From Bolinopsis microptera (lineage: Eukaryota; Ctenophora; Tentaculata; Lobata; Bolinopsidae), in the NCBI RefSeq assembly GCF_026151205.1, contig NC_087079.1, positions 3,009,730 through 3,073,729 on the forward strand: a stretch of DNA of 64,000 nt. Direction: 5' to 3'. The translations under genes and the position numbers were made by a program. The notes below the pieces were generated by a model. It was not told where the DNA came from, did not search any database, and saw nothing but the letters and a program-made list of their open reading frames with translations. This document shows, one piece after another, positions 34,422 to 44,915 of this stretch; the first letter of the stretch is position 1; every line of letters starts with the position of its first letter.

Positions 34422-35834
34422 TCATTCTAGCTGATACTTCTTGATAAACTGTAGTATATCAAAATCTTCTTCACAGCCTTCATAGGACATGTATCTAATT
34501 TTGCCATATACTGGTCTTTCATCCCATTCTGCAGGATCATGTACACCAGCAATTGAATACATAACACCTCCAAATCCATTAGAATCAGCTCCATCTAAAC
34601 TGTAATGGTCATTGAGATACAGTGCAATTGATATTGCCTCTTCTGGGCTGACAGACCACTCTAGAATCTTTTTAGCCCAATACAATCGCATAAATCCATG
34701 CATCTTTCCCTCTACTTTGAGCTGAATTTGAGCAGCATTCCAGAGATCATCATGTGTCTGGGCTTCTTCAAATTGTTCCTTAGAATAGAGACTCTTCCTT
34801 TCATCATTCTTATGCTTATTCAAACTTTCAATCGCCCATTCAGGAGCACCATTCAAATTGTCATAGTTTTCATTGTAATAGCAGTAATTATCTGACATTT
34901 CACTCCACACAACAGCTTCATCAATAAATTTTGATACAGAGGCAGGATATAAGTTTTCAAGCAGCTTCACAGCGATGACAGTTCTCTGAGCACTTATATG
35001 TCCAAAATGTAACCATGGAGAAAGATTGGAGACTGCTTCTGTAGTAGGTATGTTCCGCTTTTCGCGGTATATTTCTAGACCCTCTGCAATAAATCTTTGT
35101 AACTGTTGCAACCCATAACGTGAACCAGGCTTAGCCCATTGGCAGATTGGGACTGATTCATCAACACTAACAGAATTTCTGATCTTTTCCCAATCAATGT
35201 TTGGTGAAGTCTGTTCTGCCTGCACAGGATGGAATTTCACAATTGGGTACTCAGTTAAAAATTCATTGAAGCGTGGCATAATTTTAAGTCTCATTTGAAA
35301 AGCTTGATGTTCTTCTTTGTTGGAAGCCTCCCAAACAGGTACAATGTTATGTGCATCAACTTGAAATAAACAACTCGTATTATCCTTTCCAATCCTGCCA
35401 CACAATTCCTTGATCTGCTGTCTGTGAGGGCGCAATGGGCTGAAATCAGTAACAATGCATTTGATGGATGTATCATGCATGAATTCAAGAATACGCTCAT
35501 AAATGGGAACATGAAAGTCTTCGAGGAAGTAAAATTCAATGCCAAGCTGAGAGCACTCTTTAGCAACCTCTGCCAGCCCTCCAAGAGTAAAGTCTATTGC
35601 TCTTCTGGTGGCTTCGGGATTCTCTGGATGTTTGACATTCAAGCCAGTCAATACATATAAAGGCAAATTGTGCTTTATTGCAAGGTCTTGAGAGTATATA
35701 AGGGCCCAATTATCTTGAACACGGTTGTCCCGTTGCATATAATAAGCAACCCCACTGCTGTGAGAGCATGCTTCTTCGCTGCCAGCAAGAAGGCGACATC
35801 TTTTGTTATTAAAGGAATATTGCTGAGATTTCAT
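34422..35834 (-). CDS. Class II CPD photolyase
   Basis: Light-driven FAD enzyme that splits cyclobutane pyrimidine dimers. A single exon encodes 470 residues, the usual length. The N-terminal alpha/beta domain begins near YYMQRDNRVQDNWAL (31-45). The FAD-binding helical domain has SPWLHFGHISAQR (272-284), DNYCYYNENYDN (315-326), THDDLWNAAQ (360-369), GKMHGFMRLYWAKKILEW (376-393) and PVYGKIRYMSYEGC (441-454), all diagnostic of class II rather than class I photolyases or cryptochromes. No break is seen. The start ATG is the first in frame and gives the expected N-terminus. It is intronless although neighbours have many introns. A decayed copy of its 3' end lies downstream. Confidence 0.95.
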   Translation of the reverse strand: MKSQQYSFNNKRCRLLAGSEEACSHSSGVAYYMQRDNRVQDNWALIYSQDLAIKHNLPLYVLTGLNVKHPENPEATRRAIDFTLGGLAEVAKECSQLGIEFYFLEDFHVPIYERILEFMHDTSIKCIVTDFSPLRPHRQQIKELCGRIGKDNTSCLFQVDAHNIVPVWEASNKEEHQAFQMRLKIMPRFNEFLTEYPIVKFHPVQAEQTSPNIDWEKIRNSVSVDESVPICQWAKPGSRYGLQQLQRFIAEGLEIYREKRNIPTTEAVSNLSPWLHFGHISAQRTVIAVKLLENLYPASVSKFIDEAVVWSEMSDNYCYYNENYDNLNGAPEWAIESLNKHKNDERKSLYSKEQFEEAQTHDDLWNAAQIQLKVEGKMHGFMRLYWAKKILEWSVSPEEAISIALYLNDHYSLDGADSNGFGGVMYSIAGVHDPAEWDERPVYGKIRYMSYEGCEEDFDILQFIKKYQLE

Positions 35835-35839
35835 GCCTT

Positions 35840-37880
35840 ATCCAAGTAGAACATGACATTACTAGGCAATTCAATCATGTTATTGGGAAGAAAAGAAAGA
35901 AAGCTTATGAACAAATAAACTTAATTTTCATGCACTATAATCCCAAAAACCTCTTATGGCCGTTCATGTGCAACATAATTAACGGCACAACTTGTCGGTG
36001 TAAAATAAATCACTACTTCACTATTACAATCATTCAAACTGTCATTCAAACTATCATTCAAACGTTAGTCTAATGATATCAGACAAATTTGCTAGGAATT
36101 AGAGTGTATTAACCATCCTAAGAGTGCAAACCACACTTGAAGTACATTATTATTATATCGGGTCTCAATAAGAGGTCTCGACTGCCTAGGCATCAAACCT
36201 TGGCAATCGGTAATTTTCCTCTGGCCCGGAGTCAGCTGACCCTAGGGACCAGAGGATAAAGACTGTAGAGACTGTGTGTATCTACAAAAGTGGTTGTTTT
36301 TACAAGAGACAGGGCTTGCAACACAAGGGAAGAAAAACGGGAAAAACAATCACAAATTGCATATTAAATGACTTAGAAATTCAAATAATCCTACACTACA
36401 ATAAATGTTTATTACATAATTATAATATGTTGTATAAACAAGAAACAGGGCTTGCAGGGCAAGAGATGGGACACATAAGAGCTGGCCACAGAGTGTATAA
36501 TACAGTAATTCAGCAAACACCTATTACTAATACTGAAAACTGAATCACAAATTATCACAATAATTACAAGAATATATGAAATACTAAACACAATTTTTAT
36601 ACAAGAAACAGGGCTTGCAGAGCAAGGGAAGAAAAACAAGAGAAATATCTGTAACAATTGTATATCACAAAGTCCAGACGAAAAAATAATCTTTGCACAA
36701 ATCTGGGAGTAAATTCAATACAATATACTTAATAAATACAATAACTTTCCGATATGTACATTGATATGAGTTAAAAGTTGTATAAACAAGAGACAGGGCT
36801 TGCGGAGCAAGGGAAGAGATAAAAGAGGACCAGGCAAAAAGTATTATTATTATTATTATTATTAAATCTAAAATAGCTAATAATTTGGTTAATTAATAAC
36901 CAGCCCTTAACGTGGGCAATAACATACTCTTTATACAAGTACAAGGAAGCAGAGAATGCTGTACATTTGCGATTTTGACCTTTTTGCCCATTCTTCAAAA
37001 GTAGCTCCTTCAAGCAATCATAAACCCTGTTTGAACCAGTCAATTTAAATAAAATATTTCCCAACAATCCTTTTGGATTGATTAAAGAAATCATCACAAT
37101 CTGATGAAACACCTCTTACCAAGTACAATAAAGTAAATCACAACAAGCCATCCAACCTACAGCTATCCTTCATTAAACTGACTAAAGCCACACTGCCATA
37201 AGTTTCCTTGATTGCAAACAGCACAATACACATGATGGAAACACTATTAAGCTATTACAATGCAAGTTTAACATAGTCAATCGATTACTAAAAACGAGAT
37301 AAGGTGCATAATTAAAAACCCAAACATTCAAAAAATATTGAATGTATTGAGAAACATTAAATATTCTGAACTAAAAATCTCACAAAATCTTTGTTATAGT
37401 GGTAACTATAACATTTCCGATTCGTTTCTCCAGCTCAAATATAATAAAAATATTTGAAACGAAAGTTAATGACATTTTTTCCTTTTCACCCTTTTGAAAA
37501 AAGGCAATAGTGAAAGGTTACGAATGGAGGTTTTTGCAGAAAAACGTGGATTTTGGAGATTGCAGTAGGTGGGTCAAATATATGTCGTGTTCCTTGCTTG
37601 CTTGCTTCCGTTCGTTACCAAGCAACGAAAAAGTTGCGCGCGCGTGAGGATTGTTTGCGGAGATGTGATGTATAGATAGCCTGTGATCTATGAATGCGCG
37701 GCGCGACTGTGTTTTATTGTATACAATGCATGTAATGTATAATATTACTATTAGGTAATACGGCCAATTTGTACGTGGCACGCGTAGTGTATTGATGTGT
37801 ACACGAGTATAGTTTACCTTTGCTGATAATTTCTTGAATTACAGATACAAGTTAAGTTCTATGGCAATTGAACTGAATTT
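35840..37880. other. Intergenic; photolyase 5' flank with repeated motif
   Basis: No gene is seen. Four spaced copies of TATA.ACAAGA.ACAGGGCTTGC lie at about 36,297, 36,433, 36,598 and 36,782, followed by a (TTA)n tract at about 36,842-36,864. A near-inverted CCTCTGG.CCC/GGGACCAGAGG pair lies at 36,216-36,254. A GC-rich island (GTTGCGCGCGCG, about 37,632) near 37,600-37,700 might be promoter DNA. Confidence 0.5.
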
Positions 37881-37956
37881 TTCCCTATTTGATGCATAAT
37901 TTTTTAAGTTTTAATACTTTCAACACTACTATATAACAAATAATTTGAGTTCAGGG

Positions 37957-38865
37957 ATGGAAAACGATGACGGGCAAACGGGGCACACTGATAGTGCCCC
38001 AGCCAGTAGAGAACATGTAGAGACGAATGAACAAGCTGAAGAAGAAAGTACTAAACCTGAAGAAGATTGTTTCTGCAAGGAACACATTGAAGATTCTCTA
38101 TGGATCAGATGTGATTGCTGCATCAAATGGTGTCATCTTGATTGTGTTGGACTGACAGGACTTGACGAGGATCAGGTGCTTTCGATCAAACAATATAAGT
38201 GTCCACACTGCATTGTCAATGCGACAACAATGCTGATCAAGTTGAGTGAAACCATTAATGAAACGATTACCAATGCTGTTAAAAACAGTCTGCAGAAAGA
38301 GTTACCAACCGCAATGGCTACTGTCAAAAAAGATATAGTCAATGAATCATCTTCAAAAGTGAAGAGCTACGTTGATGCAGCGAAGGTTGACCTCCAGGCA
38401 ACTATTAGTGACAAGCCACCAACTCAATTAGTGAAGGCAACAGTCCAACAGATTGATGCTGACAAGATCCAACGGATCAAAAGAGAATGTAATGTGATCA
38501 TTAGACACGTTCCCGAAACAGCTATCGAAGAGAACAGATCTCAAAGCAATGATCTCAAGTTTTTACATGAAATCTGTGGCATGGAAGAAGACGTGATTGT
38601 GTCCTGTTTTCGGGCAGGTAAATTAACTGAATCTGGTGAAAGCAGAGAACATCAACCTAGACCGCTGATTGTAAAACTAAAATCAAAAGAGGCTGCATTG
38701 TATTGGAGTAACTATGGGAAAGGTTGGAAGATAGAAGTGGATTCTGAGAAAACGAAGAAAGAAGTTTATTGGATTAATCAGGATCTGAACAGAGCTGACA
38801 GAGATGTCCAATTTTTTGTGAGACAGGAACGGAGAAAGCGACTTGCAGAGAAAGCAAAGCTATAG
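37957..38865 (+). CDS. LINE ORF1 protein with PHD finger
   Basis: A 302-residue protein. After an acidic N-terminus, residues about 34-85 form a C4HC3 PHD-type finger (CFCKEHIEDSLWIRCDCC..WCHLDC..KCPHC). A helical, probably coiled-coil region follows to about 185. An RRM-like segment (NVIIRHVP, FLHEICG, SCFRAGK, PLIVKLKSKEAALYW) and a basic tail (RQERRKRLAEKAK) complete it. ORF1 proteins of this kind bind RNA in the retrotransposition particle. Translation probably starts at the ATG of MENDDG. Confidence 0.85.
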   Translation: MENDDGQTGHTDSAPASREHVETNEQAEEESTKPEEDCFCKEHIEDSLWIRCDCCIKWCHLDCVGLTGLDEDQVLSIKQYKCPHCIVNATTMLIKLSETINETITNAVKNSLQKELPTAMATVKKDIVNESSSKVKSYVDAAKVDLQATISDKPPTQLVKATVQQIDADKIQRIKRECNVIIRHVPETAIEENRSQSNDLKFLHEICGMEEDVIVSCFRAGKLTESGESREHQPRPLIVKLKSKEAALYWSNYGKGWKIEVDSEKTKKEVYWINQDLNRADRDVQFFVRQERRKRLAEKAKL

Positions 38866-41800
38866 AATGCCTAAACCTTAAATTGTTTTATAGTAACAGT
38901 AATAGTTTATATAATAAGTTTTGTGAATTGAGAAATGCTGTTTCGCTGTACCAGTCTGACATTGTTTGCATAAATGAAACTCATTTTAACAATGAAATTA
39001 TTGATGCTGAAATTGGCATACCTGGTTTCAAAATATTTAGAAAAGATAGAGATTTTACAGTTAATGAAGAAGTAGGAGAAAGTTCTGTTAGTAGTGGTGG
39101 AGGCTGTATTATTTATATTAAAGACTCTTTGAACCCAGTTGTCATAGATTGGTTTAAGGTCACTGATTCGATTGCTGTTGAATTCGATAGCAACATTGGT
39201 AGGGTAAATATTGCATGTATTTATAGATCAATGTCTCTTTCTAAAGCGCAGAACAATGCGATGACCAAAATGATTGCAAAACTAGCTGTTTTTAATGTTG
39301 AATCAATCCTAGTTGGAGATTTAAATTTACCAAATGTATCTTGGCTTAGTGGAACTGTTAATGCTCCTTTAGGAACAAGTAATAAGGGTTTAATTATAGA
39401 AAAGAATTTTATGGAATGTGTACAAGACAATGGCTTGGTTTGGTATATCACAGATGAAGTTACCAGACGTAGAGTTGTCAGCGGTAAACTTCAAGAGAGT
39501 ACACTAGATCAGGTTCTCTCTACAAACGAAGCTATTGTCAATGAAGTAATGATTGTCTCCCCCTTGGGGAAGAGCGATCATGTTTGTTTTAATGTAGAAT
39601 TAAATCTAAGTCTTAGTAACAGTAAGCAAGATGATGAGGCTGCAAAGGAGCCTAGAAAGTTATGGGGAAAAGTCTCTGGCAAAGAATTGTTACACAGATC
39701 AGCTGAAATTGACTGGTCTTTTAGTGAGGGTACTTTAACTTCTGAAGATATGTGGAGTGAGTTACACTCAAAGCTTAACTTAGTATCTGATATAGTTCCG
39801 ACGGAAAAGAACTTTAAATGTGAGCCTTGGGCAAATTCATCCTTAAAAAGATGCAGGAAAAAGACAGATAAATGTTGGTATATTTTTGATAATAATCCTT
39901 CTTCTGAAAATCTTAATGTTGCACTGAACCAACAAGGACAGTTTGATAGTAAGTCATTTAAGTGTAAAGTTAATTATGAAAGAAAAATTACACAGTGTAT
40001 GAAATATAATACAAAGCCATTTTATGCATATTTAAGAGGGAAAAGAGTGTTAAAAAGTTGTGTATCATCCCTGGAAAAACCGGACGGATCTTTGACCAAA
40101 AGTAATTTTGAAACTGCCGAAGTATTGGCTGATGCTTTTGCTTCAGTTTTTGTCAAAGAACCAGATGGACCTTTGAACAGAGAATGTTATTTTATTGCGG
40201 ATGAGTTACACATTGAAAATATTGAGATAACAATGGATGATGTTGGCAGAGAACTGAAAAGAATTAATATTAGTAAAAGTAAAGGGCCAGATGGCATTCA
40301 TCCTAAATTATTAAAAGAACTTGAACATAATTCAAGTTTTGTTTCTGCTTTGACTAAATTATTTCAAACATGTGCTTCAAGTGGGAAAATTCCAGAACAG
40401 TGGAAGACAGCAAATGTTACATCTCTTTATAAAAAGGGTAGTCGGAAAGATGCCCTAAATTACAGGCCAGTGTCACTTACATGCATTTTATGTAAATTAT
40501 ATGAAAAATTAGTAAGGAGGCATATTATGAGTTTTGTTAGTAAGAAGATAAATCCAAACCAGCATGGATTTGTAGAAGGTAAATCTTGTTTATCTAATCT
40601 CTTAGAGAGTGTAGAATGTATCATCGAACTATTAGAAGATGGTGCACCCGTAGATGTGTTTTACTTAGATTTTTGTAAAGCATTTGATAGTGTTCCACAT
40701 CAAAGACTACTTACAAAAATGAGAAATTTGGGTATAAGTGGTAACACTTTAGATATTGTGAAAGACTTTTTATCTGGAAGAAGATTTAAGACATTTGTTG
40801 GTGGAGCATATTCCTACCTTCGTGATGTTTTATCAGGAGTCCCACAAGGGTCTGTTTTAGGTCCTTTATTGTTTGTCATTTTTATCAATGACTTGCCTGA
40901 TTGTATTAATGGTATATCAAAACTGTTTGCAGATGATCTTAAAGTTATTATGGATGCCAATGACACTGAAAGCACTTTCAATATGTTAGAAAGCTTGCAA
41001 AACTGGCAAAATGTGTGGCTGTTAAAGTTTAATCCTAGCAAATGCAAAATAATGCATGTTCCATTTAATGAAAATCCCCTTCAAGAATATGTATTTAGTG
41101 GTGTTACACTTGAATGTATTGAAGCAGAGAAAGATCTTGGAGTTTTAACTTCTTCAGATTTGAAATGGTCGAAACATATTAAAAGTTGTATTAGTAAAGC
41201 AAACAGTATGATTGCATGGGTTACAAGGAATCTCATTATAAGAGAAATTAATGTTATGAGAAATGTTTATAAAACTATAATAAGACCCCACTTGGAGTAT
41301 TGTGCTCAGTTGTGGTCTCCACCTGCCTGCCATGGGAATTGGGCTACTATCATTGAACTGGAAAATGTCCAGAGAAGGTTCACACGCCTTATTGATGATA
41401 TTGGAACACTTCCTTACAGTGAAAGGTTGGATGCCTTACAGATTACAACACTCGCAGAGAGACGGGTTAGAGGAGATTTGATTGAAGCCTACAAAATTGT
41501 AAATGGATTGGTTGAGTATGGAAAAGATATTTTCAATTTAAGTAGATCGGGAGATAAAATTGTTAGCACTAAATCTAACAATATTGATAGAAATATTAAA
41601 ACCTTGTCTAATAATTTTTTATCAGAGCGTGTTATCAGCTTTTGGAATAAATTGCCATCTTTTGTTAGAAATTCAGTGTCTGTTATTGATTTTAAAATTA
41701 ATCTAGAAGAATTTAAAAAGACTAATAATTTAGTAGACACAGGCAACTTTTGGGAAGTGTCAAATATAGTTTTAGCAAAAATAGAGGGTGTAAATTATAT

Positions 41801-41879
41801 CGAAAAGAAGAAGCAACAAGTCCAATATTTATATAAAAATCCGTGTGTTGCCAAGAGAAAGGGAATAAATATCTCATGA
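38862..41879 (+). CDS. LINE ORF2: APE endonuclease and reverse transcriptase
   Basis: About 1,000 residues. The N-terminus is an apurinic-type endonuclease: LFYSNSNSLYNK, DIVCINETHF, SILVGDLNLPNVSW and SDHVCF. The reverse transcriptase follows with YRPVSLTCILCKLYEKLV, FYLDFCKAFDSVP, SGVPQGSVLGPLLF and the catalytic FADD box in KLFADDLKVI. No frame break is seen. The first in-frame Met comes only after the first endonuclease catalytic motifs, so the protein must begin without a normal ATG, by reinitiation or frameshifting from ORF1, which overlaps in the -1 frame. Confidence 0.93.
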   Translation: MECLNLKLFYSNSNSLYNKFCELRNAVSLYQSDIVCINETHFNNEIIDAEIGIPGFKIFRKDRDFTVNEEVGESSVSSGGGCIIYIKDSLNPVVIDWFKVTDSIAVEFDSNIGRVNIACIYRSMSLSKAQNNAMTKMIAKLAVFNVESILVGDLNLPNVSWLSGTVNAPLGTSNKGLIIEKNFMECVQDNGLVWYITDEVTRRRVVSGKLQESTLDQVLSTNEAIVNEVMIVSPLGKSDHVCFNVELNLSLSNSKQDDEAAKEPRKLWGKVSGKELLHRSAEIDWSFSEGTLTSEDMWSELHSKLNLVSDIVPTEKNFKCEPWANSSLKRCRKKTDKCWYIFDNNPSSENLNVALNQQGQFDSKSFKCKVNYERKITQCMKYNTKPFYAYLRGKRVLKSCVSSLEKPDGSLTKSNFETAEVLADAFASVFVKEPDGPLNRECYFIADELHIENIEITMDDVGRELKRINISKSKGPDGIHPKLLKELEHNSSFVSALTKLFQTCASSGKIPEQWKTANVTSLYKKGSRKDALNYRPVSLTCILCKLYEKLVRRHIMSFVSKKINPNQHGFVEGKSCLSNLLESVECIIELLEDGAPVDVFYLDFCKAFDSVPHQRLLTKMRNLGISGNTLDIVKDFLSGRRFKTFVGGAYSYLRDVLSGVPQGSVLGPLLFVIFINDLPDCINGISKLFADDLKVIMDANDTESTFNMLESLQNWQNVWLLKFNPSKCKIMHVPFNENPLQEYVFSGVTLECIEAEKDLGVLTSSDLKWSKHIKSCISKANSMIAWVTRNLIIREINVMRNVYKTIIRPHLEYCAQLWSPPACHGNWATIIELENVQRRFTRLIDDIGTLPYSERLDALQITTLAERRVRGDLIEAYKIVNGLVEYGKDIFNLSRSGDKIVSTKSNNIDRNIKTLSNNFLSERVISFWNKLPSFVRNSVSVIDFKINLEEFKKTNNLVDTGNFWEVSNIVLAKIEGVNYIEKKKQQVQYLYKNPCVAKRKGINIS

Positions 41880-43084
41880 ATTTGTTTTTATTTATTTATT
41901 GTTTAAATTAACGGTTTTTAACTTTTTAAACTTTTTTATTTGTAAATAAATTATGACAATTATGTTAGTTATAGAATTCGTTTGTTTTTTAATGACGAAG
42001 GCTGTGAAATGTTCACAGTTCTGATAATGAGGAAATCAGAAAGAATGTTTAAAACTAGTGATGATGTTTATGTCATTATTCTTAATCTAATCTAATCTAA
42101 TCTAAAATTTATCTATATTATTATCATGAAGATTGAAGTGAGCTGATTGGAGCTTATACTTAAATTTATAGTAAATGTGAAATGGAAATCTAGCGTCCGC
42201 CAAAACGAAACAACGGGCGCAATTCTTGTTCAGCTGCAAATTGACACAACATTTAAATTACTGCCAAAAAACTTGTGCCCACTGTCTAGGACACTTGTAA
42301 CCTTTGGCGTTTCAAATTCAAATTATCGCATAACATAACAATTAATGTGTACTAACAAAAAATCAAATCAAACATGATCTTAATACTGTGTATGCTACAG
42401 GATATTTTCTGTAATTGGTATGACTTTGACGGAGATTTATTAAAGAACACTCGTATCTCTTGACTTTGATCTGCTAACATCATGAAAGCCAAGTTCAGAA
42501 ATTTTACTGGCGGAGTCACTTTAAATGATTTATCAAACTATTCTGTAATCATGAGAATAAACCAACTGAGTTGAGCACACTCGAAAAGCCTTAAATTACG
42601 ATAATCCATCTAATGTTATATTTTCGTACTCTTCACCTTTCTTCTGACAGAGAACTATGTTTACATTATATTATGCGGATATACTGAGGGGGTCGGGTAT
42701 CCTTTTAAGGACGAAATGATACTAGGGGTATTCCCGACCTACCGCTTCGGCGGGTAGTTGATGCACCTTGACCAAGCAAGAGCCACTTTGGTCTACTTGC
42801 TCTGAGGCGCATCCTAAGAAGACTCTTTATCTTTTGATAGGGCCTCTCAATGACGTTATCGATTCAAGTCACTGAGTCGACTGTGAAGACATTGCACAAA
42901 TGTTAAATTACACATAGATCCAATGGATTCTTTGCTTCTCCACAAACTAGATGACACTGATTTGATTAAAGTAAAGTACGATATTTGACAGTAGTGATCC
43001 CGAAAAAGATAGTCTCACTGTTTTTATTGTAATGCACTAATGAGTCGGTAATAAAATAGCTGTATTGGGAAGGTTGACATCGTC

Positions 43085-43290
43085 AATCAACGGTTCACCC
43101 GCCTTATCGATAGTGTGAGAGCACTTTCTTACAGTGATAAACTAGCAACTAGATCAGAGTCCTTATAAATTACAACACTAGTTGAAAGGCATGTTAGAGG
43201 ACATTTAATTGATGCCTATATAATTATGAATGGATTGGTTGAACGTGATAAAGATTTTTTATTTGAGTAGATCATGACACAAGATTGTTT
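43085..43290 (+). pseudogene. Decayed LINE ORF2 3' fragment
   Basis: The sequence matches 41,367-41,570 of the intact LINE with many substitutions and small indels (for example GGTTCAC.CGCCTTAT, CTTACAGTGA, TTACAACACT and AATGGATTGGTTGA). Stops interrupt it. It is an older, truncated relative of the full-length element 1.5 kb upstream. Confidence 0.8.
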
Positions 43291-43904
43291 GCACGTTATC
43301 TCAAAATATTAATAAAGATAAAAGAATTCTGTCATATCTAGGTTATAAACCTACAAGCTAAAAGTAAAAAGATATTAAGCTTTTTCTTCGTAGCGCGATG
43401 CACTATATACTGGGCCACGCCACGGCCCACGCATCAAATAATTATTCTCGGTAAATCAGCAAAATTCACAATTCACAATTGGGCCTCACCGACCTGCGAG
43501 TGGTTGACATCGTGAATCAAGCTTTTTCTGTTCATAAACAGAATGAAGATAAAGGCAAAATTATATTACAGGCTGAGCTCCGCCCAATTTTAAATTTGCA
43601 ATTTCAAATTTGGACTCAACAATTTTTTTAAATTAGTACAATTAAAAATTTTTGCTTTAATAAAGCGATTCAACCTGTTAAAGCTATTTTAAAATACAAA
43701 AAACTATTAAAATCATAAGCAACAAGCCAAAGATTAGAAAAATTACAAATTTTGCTAATTGTGCTTCAATTTCACCTAGCCATGAGTCTACGCGTACTGC
43801 GTGACGTGTTCGCGCGCTACTGCAAACGAAAGGGCTATGGATAGAGCAATGCTTCAATTGTCAATGTTCACGGTAAATTTATTTTATTAATGCATTTTTA
43901 TATT

Positions 43905-44205
43905 TTAGTTAGCTGAAACTGCAAAATGTGGAAGTTATAATTAAGACCAAAACTAAAAGTTTGCGCAAAAAACACGCGCAGCGAACAAACGTGCTCATAG
44001 CTTGCAGCATTTTCATTAAAGCGAAAATGTTGCTTTTTTTAAACAAAAAGTTTAATTTTAAACAATTTTATTTGGCCCGAAATGAAACTTTTCTTAACGG
44101 GTGATACTCGTAAAATATGATGTTCCATGTATTGGACCGTTACGTCGACGAGTCCAACTCGGCGCGCGTCCTGGTAGGTTGTAAACCTACAAAACTTTTC
44201 GCAAT
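43905..44205. repeat. Copies of dispersed families B and C
   Basis: Positions 43,905-44,040 match family B (8,755-8,890): AATGTGGAAGTTATA and TTGCGCAAAAAACACGCGC. Positions 44,092-44,202 are the reverse complement of family C (16,856-16,965). The adjacency may reflect nested insertions. Confidence 0.55.
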
Positions 44206-44856
44206 AGCTGAAAATTTTCATTTTCTCAACTCATTTCATTCAAAATTTTGCTTCATTGAATTTCTTTGTATGGGACGTTATTTTTACGAGGCGAAAGTTT
44301 TAAAGAAAAAAAACGAAAGTTTTTATTTTTATTCTACTTCTGGAGTTCACATAGCCATGTGCCTACGCGTACTGCGTGACGCGCTTGTTTCACAAGTAGG
44401 ATCTTTGCCGCCCTCCGGTGGTCGCGCGCTACTGCAAGCGAGAGGGCTCTGGTTAGAGCAACTTCTGGAGATAGGCCCCAGCCAGTAAAGGTTTCTGTGT
44501 TGACGGATGTTACTCGTCTAAATCTCTTCGAAGTAGCGCGCGCCGCTTTCTTCTCAAAATATAACTGGCCCGATGGCAAGTGCTACGAAATAGCGCGCGC
44601 CGGGCCAGACCATCAACAATGGTCAATTTCTGTGTTGATTGACGATGTCAACCCATCGAGATGGTTGCTCTGCGAAGCAGAGCAACGATCGACGATGCAA
44701 AGCAAGATTGCTAGTTCGCGCAGCGCGTCGAAGTCCTCAAATTTCTGGATGATGATTAATCACTCTACAGTACACTCGACTGTCAGGTGACTTTTTTAAC
44801 CCATTCTCTAGCTGGTTCTGAACGAGTTTTCGGTACCTTAACCCTCTAATCTGATC

Positions 44857-44915
44857 CCAACCCTAACCCTAACCCAATCCTTAACAAAAACATATGCTGA
44901 AACCCTAACCCTAAG
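44857..44915. repeat. Short interstitial TTAGGG-type repeat
   Basis: CCCAACCCTAACCCTAACCC and, 30 bases on, ACCCTAACCCTAAGG are two to three units each of the animal telomere repeat, read as CCCTAA. They are too short to mark a telomere. Confidence 0.6.

Larger units (their letters stand above)
37880..42108 (+). mobile_element. Full-length CR1/L2-type LINE
   Basis: Two intact ORFs (ORF1 37,957-38,865; ORF2 about 38,862-41,879) are followed by a 3' tail that ends in tandem TCTAA units (about 42,082-42,105) rather than poly(A). PHD-finger ORF1, APE endonuclease, RT, and a short tandem-repeat tail are together typical of the CR1/L2 group. The 5' end is not defined. Intact frames indicate recent activity. 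It lies between the photolyase and UTP20 genes in antisense orientation to both. Confidence 0.9.

Noticed and set aside
44117-44790. Overlapping plus/minus open frames in GC-richer DNA
   Set aside because: They cover a dispersed repeat also seen at 43.8 kb, and no domain is present.
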